From Bugula neritina (Eukaryota > Bryozoa > Gymnolaemata > Cheilostomatida > Bugulidae), in assembly GCA_964035545.1 (NCBI GenBank), contig OZ037770.1:7827473-7891472 (forward strand): a stretch of 64,000 bases of DNA, in the 5' to 3' direction. The notes below the pieces were generated by a model. That model had not been told where the DNA came from and ran no database searches. It saw nothing but the letters and a program-made list of their open reading frames with translations. Positions 42,683-55,900 of the stretch are shown here, piece by piece. How positions within the stretch are numbered: position 1 is the stretch's first letter; each line of letters begins with the position of its first letter. Position numbers and translations under genes: made by a program.

Positions 42683-42874
42683 GAAGGTTTCAGCTTGCAG
42701 TTGTGTACAATACACGTCATACAGGTTTCAGCTTAGAGTTGTGTACAATACACGTCATACAGGTTTCAGCTTAGAGTTGTGTACAATACACGTCATACAG
42801 GTTTCAGCTTAGAGTTGTGTACAATACACGTCATACAGGTTTCAGCTTAGAGTTGTGTACAATACACGTCATAC
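42683..42874. repeat. five-copy 38-bp tandem repeat with internal palindrome
   Basis: Period 38 bp. Each unit contains AGGTTTCAGCTTAGAGTT and GTGTACAATACAC, whose GTGTA/TACAC arms form a small hairpin. Copies 2-5 are nearly identical, and the first differs in AGCTTGCAG. Confidence 0.95.
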
Positions 42875-43019
42875 AGGTTGTGTGGAGTGGTCCATGGGAG
42901 TTGATAAATTTGCTAAAACAGCTGCCCTTATCTAACTTCATTATACAGTAACTCACTTTATGTATAACCTTTAACAATATTTGTCCTGTATGGGTGGCAT
43001 GCAACTCAACTCCCAACTA

Positions 43020-43590
43020 CCTTACTATATTATATTTTATTATATAGTTTCTTACTATATTATATCTTATTATGTGGTATCTTACTATAATATCCTACTG
43101 TGTGATATCTTACTATAATATGGTATTTTACTATATATGATTTCTTACTATGTAATATATTTTTATATATAATATATTATTATATAGTATCTTACTGTAT
43201 AATATCTTACTATATAATATCTTGCTATATATAATATATTACTATATAGTATCTTACTGTATAATATATTACTATATAATATACTGCTATATAGTATCTT
43301 ACCATATAATACCTTGCTATGTATAATATATTACTATATAATATATTACTATATAATATATTACTATATAATATCTTACTATGTATAATATATTACTATA
43401 TAGTATCTTACTATATAATATCTTGCTATGTATAATATATTACTATATAATATCTTACTATATAATATCTTACTATGTATAATATATTACTATGTATAAT
43501 ATATTATTATATAGTATCTTACTATATAATATGTTGCTATGTATAATATATTATTATATAGTATCTTACTATATAATATGTTGCCAGAAA
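43020..43590. repeat. AT-rich minisatellite
   Basis: Many 18-20-bp degenerate units of TATCTTACTATATAATAT and ATATTACTATGTATA occur here. Confidence 0.9.
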
Positions 43591-44175
43591 CTACTTAGTT
43601 ATATGCTATGGCACACTGCAGCTATGGCAGATTTGAGTACAAGATAAACCCATAAAGTAGCATTTAATAATCAATATGACAATATATTATTAAAACAAGT
43701 TGACTGCCTTTTTATGTTTAAATTAGTATAATAGAACAATTGGAAAAACATGCTGGCTACAGCCAATCAATGGTGTGAATGGCCGGTATTGTGAGGTGGG
43801 GGGAGGAATATTGACTAATGAACACAATGACGGTGATAATGAGACTGAGCAAATCTTGTCAGCTATAATTTAGTACAGCATGCAGCCTTAGCCCAATGTG
43901 CTCCTACTATGTATGTATATACAGTGCTCCTTCTATAGTTCACTACAGGTCCTGAAACATCAATTCGTGACCTACAGTAGTAGAATACCAGATTCATCCT
44001 ATGAGTTTCTTAAATTTGGCCATTAATAAGCCACAAAGCAGGGTTTCAAGCCCTTCTACTAACCTATAGAGTTTCGTGAGAAATGTAACGGTTAGATATA
44101 GAGGGAGCACTGCATTGTGTGATTTTCCTTATTATATGAAGTAATGGAACATAAGACACCATTGTACCACTATAT

Positions 44176-44335
44176 ATGTAGTATTATATATAACTAATAT
44201 ATAACTAATATATAACTAATATATAACTAATATATAACTAATATATAACTAATATATAACTAATATATAACTAATATATAACTAATATAACTAATATAAT
44301 ATAACTAATATATAACTAATATAACTAATATATAC
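44176..44335. repeat. ATAACTAATAT tandem repeat
   Basis: About 14 units of 11 bp (ATAACTAATAT) with a few shortened ones at the end. Confidence 0.95.
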
Positions 44336-44717
44336 AACTAACTTTTTACTCAGAATACAATATGATTAGCACTTTATCATCCCATCTTGCTGCATAGGAA
44401 ATGCCCCAAAATCACAATCACCTAAAGATTAGAACCCAAAGACTATGCCAGCCTGTGGTGAGCTGTCTTGTCAGCAATATTAATCATCTATTTGATCTAA
44501 TTGGCTGGTTGCCATTAGCGAGCTAACATTTTTCGTTTTCATACGCAGTTAAACTTCTGCTGAACTGAATTAAAACATTTTTCAAAAGTTTGCATTTTCC
44601 AGTTTTATGATATCTAGAGTCATCTTCTCGCTGCTGAGCGATTAAAGAAAAGGGCCTGTGGGCGAGCAGTAAAGTTAAACTTAAATATCATTAGCTAATA
44701 AACTTTCTCACCCACAG

Positions 44718-44734
44718 CCAATGCATTGTGGGTA
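44718..44734 (-). promoter_or_regulatory. candidate STAF/ZNF143-type promoter element
   Basis: The minus strand reads TACCCACAATGCATTGG, close to the STAF/ZNF143 consensus recalled from vertebrate promoters (CCCAnmATGCAyyG core). It lies in a relatively GC-rich patch about 4.2 kb upstream of the KCNN start codon and is followed on the same strand by GGGTGAG, a possible donor of a noncoding first exon. This is inference only. Confidence 0.25.
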
Positions 44735-47700
44735 GCAGGTCGTCTCACAACAGATTTTTACACATGTGGACTCGCACACTGAAAATCTGCGTCATGTAGC
44801 CCTAGCATTAGCTCAGCATGTTGACTGCATAAAATCTGTACTAAGCAGCCCTATGTTGTCGTTTGCCTGAAAACCCTAGTAATATGGCAGGATGTTAAAC
44901 AGTAGGTAGAAGCTTTCACAGCATTGAGTTTTGAGTTTAGTTAGTGTAATATGCATGTATGATGGATTATGAAATACAGGCGCACGCACGCACGCACGCG
45001 TGCACGCACTTGCGGCGCAGGTTAACTGTCTCTCAAAAACTTTTGCAATAGAAAATTTCGAAGTGCTGATGCAATATAGCTACAATACTTTACGCCATTC
45101 GAGATGAAGTTGATTAAATTAATTGCTAAATAAATCGTACTATAAAGTGTGAAGTATGTGAACTAAGGAAATAATATCTTAATAAGTTTTATAAGTAGAA
45201 ACACAAACAAATAAGCATCACTTTCCCATCTGAAAAACAAAAGTTTGCTTGTTTTAAAAAAGTGTGTATAATAAGTTTGGAGCACAAACCTGTTTCAGCA
45301 GCGAGCTTCTCTTTGGACCACTGATTGATAAATAATCGAGTGTGTATGTATAATGCATACAAATACGTATGGCGCAGACACACATAGATATAATGATGCC
45401 TCTATGCAAGATGTATTGATTGCTTCTTGAGGTACACACTTCTTTATTTATTCCATACAATGATAGACGAGAGATAGAAAATCCACTCTTCAACAGAGTC
45501 ACTCAATAAACTGAGCGTATAGAATGCAAGACATTTAAAGTTGAATTTCCTGCGAAACTACAGTGGAGTTTGAAATATCAGCTAATCAATAGTGAATTGA
45601 GACCTATTTGGGCATTTATTTTATTATCAGCATAAGATTGATTTAAAGCTGCAGGTAATTATCGTGAAAAAGATACATCAATGTATCACCTCTATGAACA
45701 TAGCTAATTTGACACACTTAATAACATAATTATGTTGTTTACCATAACTGTCCACCTGATGTATGCTAATTAAATATAATATAGTGTTTCCAACATTGTA
45801 ATATATTCACATAGCGGCTGAATTTGAACAATTGAAATATTAGCTGCCAAATACCGACAGCTATACTATACCCAGACCTGTGTGCATTAGCCTTAGGTTG
45901 TCTAACAGGATAGTGCAAATGCTGGTTATATGTAGCTTCACTTTATAGAGCTAAGGCCATGATAAACATATTTGCAGCATATCAAGTCTGTCATATGACA
46001 AAAGTTTTACTATCAAAATGTCTACCAAGTGAGCACAACTCACACTCAACTTTCTGTAAAGTGCCAGGATGTAGATTTTACTAGCCTCTCTATTCATAGT
46101 AGATCTGTTATGTTTTGATGCTTGAAAATATTTCCTGCTCAATAATAATAATTTGGCTAAAGTTTCAGCTAAAGTTGCAGGGTTTTATGCAAACTTAAAA
46201 AGAATTCACAAATTTATTTCTGAATTTAATTTTTAAAATTTGTGCAAAATTAATGCTAACAAACAATGGACTCAAACCCCACAGAGTTACATTCTATGTT
46301 TATGTTAACCCACATCATTCACTCAGCACCTGATTAATTCTGTAGCTGACTTATCAAAGTGTTGCTGTGACATTAGAAGAGCCGATATCTCATTAGCTTG
46401 ATGTATTTCAGTTTATCATCTGAACAGGAAATGATGAAAGATTATAGAATTATTGTCTGGGAATACCTTGACTTCCCTTAACTTAAACTAAACTCCGTTA
46501 ATGTAAATAATTAAGGCTACAGCAACTCTTTGATTCTAACATAACAAGTTTAACCTTTGACCTTCAAGACACAAGATTTCAAAAACTGTACATCACAGGA
46601 TAGGTGTTTGGGTGGAACGCTGGTGGCCACATTTTATTGGTTCATCTCTTGCAGTGGTAGGTTGCATGAATACATGAGTTATTAAACTGAGATTACCTTG
46701 TCAGAACCAATGCAGAATACATAACTAATACACTATGCAGCATGGTTGTCTCTAAACAACCTATTCCATTGATACATTTTAAAAAACATGAAAAAATATC
46801 GAGGAGTTAAAAGTAAGTGACAAGAAACTTTAGATTCAGCTTCAACTATTGATTGTTTCAATTAAATTCTTAAATGACTGTTAATCAAATTGACATGAAA
46901 AATTAGCCTAATCAATGGCAGAGTGTATTAAGACACTGAGTGTCAATAGAAGCTGCTATGTAAGCAGATAAAGCTTGTATAACTGCAGGAATTTACAAGA
47001 AACCAACATTATAAATGTTTTATGATGAGTGTAATTGTTGTGGTGGCCTGCAGTGTACTGTGTCAACAGTGGGTGTTGTGCGCACAGTTACTTGCTTAAC
47101 CACCGATCAATGCTTCCTTTTAAAGATAGAAATTGTGTACAATAAATAATACCATTCACTCTGCATGGCTGTAAGAAAATCCAATAATCATCAAAGATTC
47201 CACTGCATATACATTTATACTAAGTTCTTAATCACAAAGAGTTGACAGAGCTTGGGCACAAAAGTTCACCTCTCAGATTCTCATGAAATGTTTCAGTAGG
47301 AATAGCAGCTAAAGCACAATTCCCACTAGTGCAAGTAGTAAGTATGAATTATATATTTTATTCTAATTTTGCTGTGAACACTGCCGAGGACATAATATAA
47401 GGAATTAACATGAAAGAAAAAGCAGAGAAGATAAAAGGGACGTTAGAAAGATGAGATATTGATGCTAATAGCCCATGACACATTTATGCATGCTGCATAG
47501 TGCATTATGACATGAGTACATATGTACAATTGTACTGCTATGGCAGCCCACAATAGTGGATAGAATATTATAGAAAGTTCCTTAAGATGATGCTGAAAAC
47601 AAGCCGCTAACTATCATAAGACCAATAGACTCAAACTGCAGCCCTTGAAATGACTTGAATGTTTATTTAAATTGCACAAATTGTAAGAGTTTTATAGCTG

Positions 47701-48378
47701 AATAATGTTCTGGTGTTATTATTGTACTACTATACTATTATACACTTTGATATATAACATGCATCACTATATACATCGCTACATTGAGGCAAACATGTAA
47801 TAATATATTATATGTATTTATGTACACTAAAAGATCCCCACACAATAAGATATGTAAGTATTTAAATATAAACTGTCAGTGCATCAGGCAGCCAATCATG
47901 GCTCGTATGCTGTGTAGTGATATTACAATACGCACCTTGCCAATATGCTCATCTTTTTCAACTATTGTATATGCACTTGTTCAGCTATTAAAGTAAATAT
48001 AACAGAAAAAACACACATAAGCCCAGACATAAATCAGTATGTGTAATAAATATACATGAATAAATAAAATAGATGTAACTCTAACAGCATTTTGCATCTT
48101 ACTCGACGCTTATCAATGTTTTCTTGTGAGTAAGCTTAAGGTTTTTACCAATAATACATTAAAAAGAAAAGGTTTGTTACAGATATCTAAGTGCAAGTAG
48201 CATATAGGGGCATCTGTAAACCCAACAAGTATATTATTATGCTCAAGAAAATACTGTATAAATCTATAATATATCATGATTTTAGGCTTCATATATACAC
48301 ATGGGACTTTTACTTAATGAAACAAGCTGTTTTCTCACTGTATAATTGCTCAATAGACTTCTATACTTTCACATTTAG

Positions 48379-48490
<112 letters not shown>

Positions 48491-49989
48491 AAACTATTAG
48501 TAGCGCAATAAAACATCTATATAATTAAATTGCTCTTTTCTTCAATAATATATATACACATATATATATTTTATATATATATAGCCAATTTCACAGAATT
48601 GACCACTTGTGTCATAGCTAGAACTAAGAAATATACAGTTTGTCCCCAAATAACCAACCCTCATGGTATTAAGATACTTAACGCATTCATAAATTCACAA
48701 AATTAGAAATAAAGATACCAAGTTCCAGTAGAACCTTGTAGAAGTTAAAATTTTGTTGGGGATTTGCCTTGGGCTATGAAATAATATGCTGTTTCTAGGG
48801 TTTAATTGGTTAGAGATTGTCAGTCCAGCTATTTTTTTCTATTGGGTAGACAATTTCTACACGACAAGAAAATGCAATGCACTACTCAACTTCAAACAAC
48901 GTACAGAATAGCAGTTACCTAGCAACTGACAGTAGAGCTAGTCACTAAGAGTGCACCAAGACACAGTACACTCAAGTCACAGTATGCCCTGTCACTTACA
49001 GTACACGCAGTCACTGACAGTACACTCGATATCGTTAACTCATAATAAATTAATAGTGATTTAAGCCAGGTGAGATTTACCATAGAAACTTTGTCAATAT
49101 ATACATTTGCTTTTTTTAAATTACCACATTGTATTGTAGCAGGTGATTATTTAGAGTTGGTCAAAAACATGACGATAATCCATCTATGTATAGGATATTT
49201 ATATTTTAAATACATGTTTGAAGTGCTAAAAATTAGCTATAAAAAGTTTTTAAAAGTCGATTATATACAAAATTATATTTTTGGTAACATCTCAGTTTCA
49301 ATGGCCTGACAAGAAAATTATCACTTGCTAGGCAGTGGATAGGAGCTATACCAGAATATTATAACAAAACCATGTGTTTAAATAATAAACAACAATTCTA
49401 TGTAAATATAAATTACAGTGTTTATGCGAAATAAAAATACAAAAATAATGAAAACAACACGATATGTGTAAAAATTGCCCAACGATAAATAAAAATAAAT
49501 AGAAGTTGTGTAGTCTAGACTAGAGGTGAGAATAAGTTACTAGGTGCTCACATGATTAAATGAGAGTGAGTGAGAGAGTGAGAGCTACTTCAGGTCCATG
49601 ACTTCGTATTATGTGAATGGATTTGTGGTTGCGGTTTGCATAAGCCTATGGTTGTGATTTCATTCAATGTAACTGTTTTCAAACACTGAATGGAAAACCT
49701 ATTCGAATAATACAAAACTGGGAAAAGTAGTGAATGTGAAGAGTGAGCGTGGGAATGATTGTGAGTATGAATGTGTATGGGAGGAGAGGGGGAGGGGGTT
49801 GGGGTGCCGGTGAACAGAAGGACACTGAGTGAGCATGTATGTGTGTCTGTGAGTGAGTTTAAATGTGAATCAGTGGCAAGTAGTGTGAGAGAGTGTATAC
49901 TCAAAGAAAACAAGTAAGATAGTGTGAGGGAGTGATGAAGTGAGAGTATGAATGTGTATAGCAGGGGGGGGGGGGGGTTAGAGGGAGCA

Positions 49990-52900
49990 CTAGACAGTAT
50001 GTAGCTCAGTCTCCTCGGGGTTACTAGCCGCCACATCAGACTCCCGCAGACCTTCACTGTGATGACCTTTACCAACCATCTCCAGGAGAGCCTTAGCTCC
50101 AGGATCACTGTCCAGTATGCTGGTGGTTCCCTGGCAATGCGAGTCATATATTACATGTAATAGTTACATATAATAGTTACATATAATAGTTACATATAAT
50201 AGTTACATATAATAGTTACATATAATAGTTACATATAATAGATGCATATAATAGTAGCACCTGTAGAAAAGCAGCATCTGTAGACAGGAAGCACTTGTAG
50301 ACAAGTAGCACCTGTAGGCAAGTAGCACCTGTAGGCAAGTAGCATCTGTAGACAGGAAGCATCTGTAGACAGGTGCCCCTATAAAACACCTACCTGCTCT
50401 GCCTTTTCAGCCTCCTCATCCAAATCCTCCTGGATATTGCTCACTCTCCACACCTCCAAGTCAGTGTAAGTGAACTCAGAGACGTGGGACAGAGTGGGGC
50501 TCTGGTAGGTGGTTGAGAGAGGTTTAGCCATGCTGTGCCCCTTGCCGTACTCACAGTCTAACCACAACCCAAAGTAGTCCAACTGACCTCCCATACCCTG
50601 CAAGCGATGCAAATATATATAGTAATATTGTGTAACAGATACAGTGTGTGCTGTAGTTAGCATAGTGTGTACTGTAGTTACCACAGTGTATACTGTAGTT
50701 AGCATAGTGTATACTGTAGTTAGCATAGTCTATACTGTAGTTAGCATAGTCTATACTGTAGTTAGCATAGTCTATACTGTAGTTAGCATAGTGTATACTG
50801 TAGTTAGCATAGTGTATACTGTAGTTAGCATAGTGTATACTGTAGTTAGCATAGTGTATACTGTAGTTAGCATAGTGTATAATGTAGTTAGCATAGTCTA
50901 TACTGTAGTTAGCATAGCGCATACTGTAGTAAGCATAGTCTAGACTTTAGTTAGAATAGTCTATACTGTAGTTAGCATAGTGTATACTGTAGTTAGCATA
51001 GTGTATACTGTAGTTAGCATAGTGTATACTGTAGTTAGCATAGTGTATACTGTAGTTAGCATAGTGTATAATGTAGTTAGCATAGTCTATACTGTAGTTA
51101 GCATAGCGCATACTGTAGTAAGCATAGTCTAGACTTTAGTTAGAATAGTCTATACTGTAGTCATCAACAAATATTTTTACTTAACAATTACTGTTACATA
51201 TTATGCTAATGATGGAAGTTAATACCCAATACATAAAATCAACTCTTTCCATCATGTTCAGGGGGTTGATGGTTGTACACCAACAACATAATGTATCTTT
51301 ATATTGTTTACACATGAGTTTTGTACTCCTACTTGTGGAAGAGTGCATACATACTACTACAGTGTATATACTATATAGTATGCAGGTAACTCTATGATAG
51401 TCCGACAGGCTTATTAGCTTAGAGAGTAACGTAGCACACTAGCAAGTGGAGCGGGTCAGTATCCAGTCTATACTGTCTTCATCAAAGAGTAATAGATACG
51501 GTATATCTATACTGGCTATATGTAACAGATATGATGAGAGTCCATGTGCACAATGATATAGATTATTGAGGTGCAGAACCCACGTATTTATTCACAGCCA
51601 ACTATTGAGTTAGAAGACTCATGTTATTACCTCTAAAACATCCAATCTCCCTAACACATGTTGTTGGCATGTAGTTCCAACAAATAGTCAGTTAAACGTA
51701 TTTATTCACAGTCAACTATTGAATAAGAAGAATTGTGTCAGTAAATCAAACAGTTGCTCCTCAAAATTGCTGCAACAACATCCAATATCCATATCTGCAT
51801 AATATACGTTGGCACAGAGTTCCAACGGATAGTCAGTTAAACCAATTTGTTGCTAGCTACATACTGATGGAAGAAAACTGAGTGACAGGTAGGATAAGAA
51901 TGTTTTACTAGATTAGTTTTATATAGAACTTAGCATGCTGGAGGAGATAAATGGTAAATTGAAAGAGAAGATGAATGGGTTTGAGCTTTTGAATAATAAA
52001 GCTATACGATGATTAACATCAGTATAATATATAATTCTTAGTAGTCATTATTAAAACAAAAGTTTATTCATATGAGTTTTAGAGCATTTTCCCCATGTTC
52101 TAAACAGTATATATTCATATATTCTAAACAGTATATATTCATATATTCTAAACAGTATATATTCATATATTCTAAACAGTATATATTCATATATTCTAAA
52201 CAGTATAAATTCATATATTCTAAACAGTGTATATTCATATATTCTAAACAGTATATATTCATATATTCTAAACAGTATATATTCATATATTCTAAACAGT
52301 GTATGTTCATATATTCTAAACAGTATATATTCATATATTCTAAACAGTATATATATTCATACCATTCCATTTGGCAGAGTTTCCTGACCAGTGTTTAAGT
52401 AGAAATAATTTGTGTTTATTCCGGAAGGCTTGTAAATGTCAAGGACAGGGTGAATACTGAATAGGAAATTGTCTATCGAGCCTGCAACACATTGACTGAC
52501 ATATTCAACTACAATACATTGACTGACACATTCTACTACAACACATTGACCGACATATTATACTACAATACATTGACTGACACATTCAACTACAATACAT
52601 TGAGTGACACATTCAACTACAATACACTGAGTGACATATTCCACTCAGAAACATTGACTAAACGTTTTGATTTATAACGATACATCATAGCACACAGTGT
52701 GCATAAAATGTTGAGAGATTTCGATATGCTCCATTAATGCTTTCTATTGGATGTTGATAGCTGCTAGAGCTCATTAAAGCCTTCTAGAACTCATTGACTT
52801 TTGCTAGAGGTCACTGTAAAGACTTATCAATGCATACTAGAAATCAGTATAACCAGTTCACTGATCAACACTTGATTTAATCAGGAGCAGGTATTGTGAA

Positions 52901-55900
52901 TCAATGTAACGTTTCCTGCATCCATAGGTGTAGTTTATATAACCTTCGGAACCAAAGGAAAATTAAATTCATTTAAAAGTACATGCCTTGAAATGCTGCA
53001 TGATTTGACCAAACTGCAGTGCTGAATCCACCAAAAATATTTCCTTCAATATCTCTCACAACCAGCACCGTGTTTCTGTGTTTTCTTACATTACGTAGCA
53101 AGTTTGTGAAACTTTCTCCGTGTTTCCTGGTATAATACAAGTATATAAACATACAATGTTATGCAATAAAGTGAGGTGTGAACTACAAAAATAACATATA
53201 GATAGTATAGTATACTATATACATATCATATAGTATAGTATACTGTATACATGTAATATATTATACCGTATACATGTAATATAGTATAGTACACTGTATA
53301 CATGTGATATAGTATACTGTATACATGTGATATAGTAAACTGTATACATGTGATATAGTATAGTATACTGTATACATGTGATATAGTATACTATATACAT
53401 GTGATATAGTATAGTGTATACATGTGATATAGTATAGTATACTGTATACATGTAATATAGTATAGTACACTGTATACATGTAATATAGTATAGTATTAGT
53501 ATACTGTATACATGTGATATATTATAGTATACTGTATACATGTAATATAGTATAGTATTAGTATACTGTATACATGTGATATAGTATAGTATACTGTATA
53601 CATGTAATATAGTATAGTATACTGTATACATGTAATATAGTATAGTACACTGTATACATGTAATATAGTATAGTATACTATATACATATTATATAGTATA
53701 CTATACTATATACATGTGATATAGTATACTGTATACATGTGGTATAGTATACTGTATACATGTGATATAGTATACTGCATACATGTAATATAGTGAAGAG
53801 GAAGTAGTATATTTTTACCTGCTATCAAATAGCAAAGTCCATTTCTCTCTAAGCTTCTGAGGTATAGACTGGTTTATAGTGATCACATCTCCAACTCTCA
53901 ACAAGTTTGTGTGGTCTTCCATCCCTTTCTTACCAAAGAATATTGGGAGAAGAGATCTCTCAGGCTAAAAGGTGACACAACACAGCTTTAGTTAATAAAA
54001 GTTATTATTATAATTTGTTCATTTTTTTACATATAAGCTGAAGTTTGCTGCTAGAGAATAATATACTCATCGGCCAGGGTTGGGGTGATTGTAATTTGTA
54101 ATTGTAATTGGTTGTAATTAATTACACTTTTTCAAGTAATTGAATGTAATTTGTAATTGATGTATAAAAATGTAATTGTAATTAATTACATACATAATGT
54201 AATTGAACTTTGCAATTACTTTATAATTACATGTCAATTACTTCAAATTTTGAAATCTTAAAAATTTTATACTTTTCCTACCATGCCTATTGTTGAATGA
54301 CAAATTCAGATTAATTTAACGTAGTATAGTAGTTGGACCGCAGAAGTTAGAGTGTATAAATGGTATTCATCTCTTGTGAGCACAAAAGTAATTGTAATTA
54401 ATTACATTACTTTTCAACTGTAATTATATTTGTAATTGTAATTGACAAATTTTTATGTAATTGTAATCAATTACATTCATATGTAATTGACCCCAACCCT
54501 GGTATCTGTGCCACTCCATGTAAATCTTTCATTACAGATTACATCAACAAAACATTTAAGGTAACTGTTAATTGTGCTTGTGGAAAAATCACCATGTATG
54601 AAAAAATCATCCGGGGAGGGGGGGAAGATGCATGATAAACTAGCAAGCTACACAATACCACAATTAGCTTCAACTCCTGTATATTGTTTCTCTCCCCTAA
54701 CGAGTATAATAAACTCTCTGTGACTCTATTACAGTAAATTATAATTGTGTATTTCAATGAAATATTGGTTCAAGATTCCCACCTCATCGCATACAGGAAA
54801 GAGGGTTTGGAAGGTGGAAGTGAAACAGGCAGGGAAGAGAGAAGGTTGACCACACCATTTCAGTATATCCTCTTCAGAATACGCTGCATCTGGTATACTT
54901 TGTACGGTCTTGGAGCTTAAACCTAGTAAGAATAGACCATGTAAAACTCAGCCAATCAGCGAAGTGTACCAGGTCAATGTCTTACCATTGTAACTGATAT
55001 AAAATTCTGCAAGTTCAATTGCAAAATGCATGCTTCTAAAAGCTAGTTGTGCAACTTTTTTTTCATGCATTATTTAATTTCATATCTTAAATTGATGACT
55101 CTTGAAATGATTTTTTAAAATGTCTAAATTAAGTGTTTATAAAACGCAAATAAAAATTGCGTGTCTAGAAAAATGACCTGGTACACTTTTGCAACTTAAG
55201 GCCAATTATTACATAACTGCCAGCTTAGTAGTTATTTGTTGTAGCAGCTTGAATGGGTTATTGTTTAGCATTGGAAGCTTGCAGTAAACATCTGTGAATT
55301 TGGTACATGACTTTGATTGGCTGGTTTTTGAATGGCCCTTTAGTATATGCATCTGGATGGCTGGGTAGTATGGACTCCGCTTACATCTAGCTAATGTACA
55401 GTAGCCAATCCACAGTAGTATTACAAAATTTCTGTTTAACAAATGAAATATTCTGGTCATTTGTTTTGTACTTTACAATAGTAAATATTCTATTCAACTA
55501 GAATTTTATTGTATGTAAGCCATGGGAACTACTAAGAGGTTAAATCAACCACCCATGCTGGTAATATTGTTGCTCGCAGTAATAGCAAGTCCACACCGTA
55601 TAAATATACACATAAGCTATTATGTGCAGCTTATGAATGCTGAAATGACCCCATTTCTTACTTACAATTTGAAAAAAATTGTATTACATATTCTGCCACT
55701 TCTGCACCAGGAATTTGTTTTCCTTTTAAATTTTGAAAATAGTAGTCAGTTTCTGCAGCAGTCAACTGCATCCACAATAAACAACGTAAGCTTTCAAATA
55801 AACTATAAGTATATGAAATATTAAGTGTAGAAACAATGTAATTTAGTTCTTGCTATGATGAAAAATTACAAGAATATTATATTATAAAAGCTAGATATAG

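Noticed and set aside
45290..45402. Minus-strand frame ending in GCTGAAACAG before GTTTGT, in the right phase to splice to KCNN exon 2
   Set aside because: The open frame has no ATG after an in-frame TAG and no good acceptor; kept only as a remote alternative first exon possibility.
48914..48926. Exact RFX X-box match GTTACCTAGCAAC
   Set aside because: A degenerate 13-base motif is expected by chance nearly once per window of this size, and it is not near a recognised transcription start.
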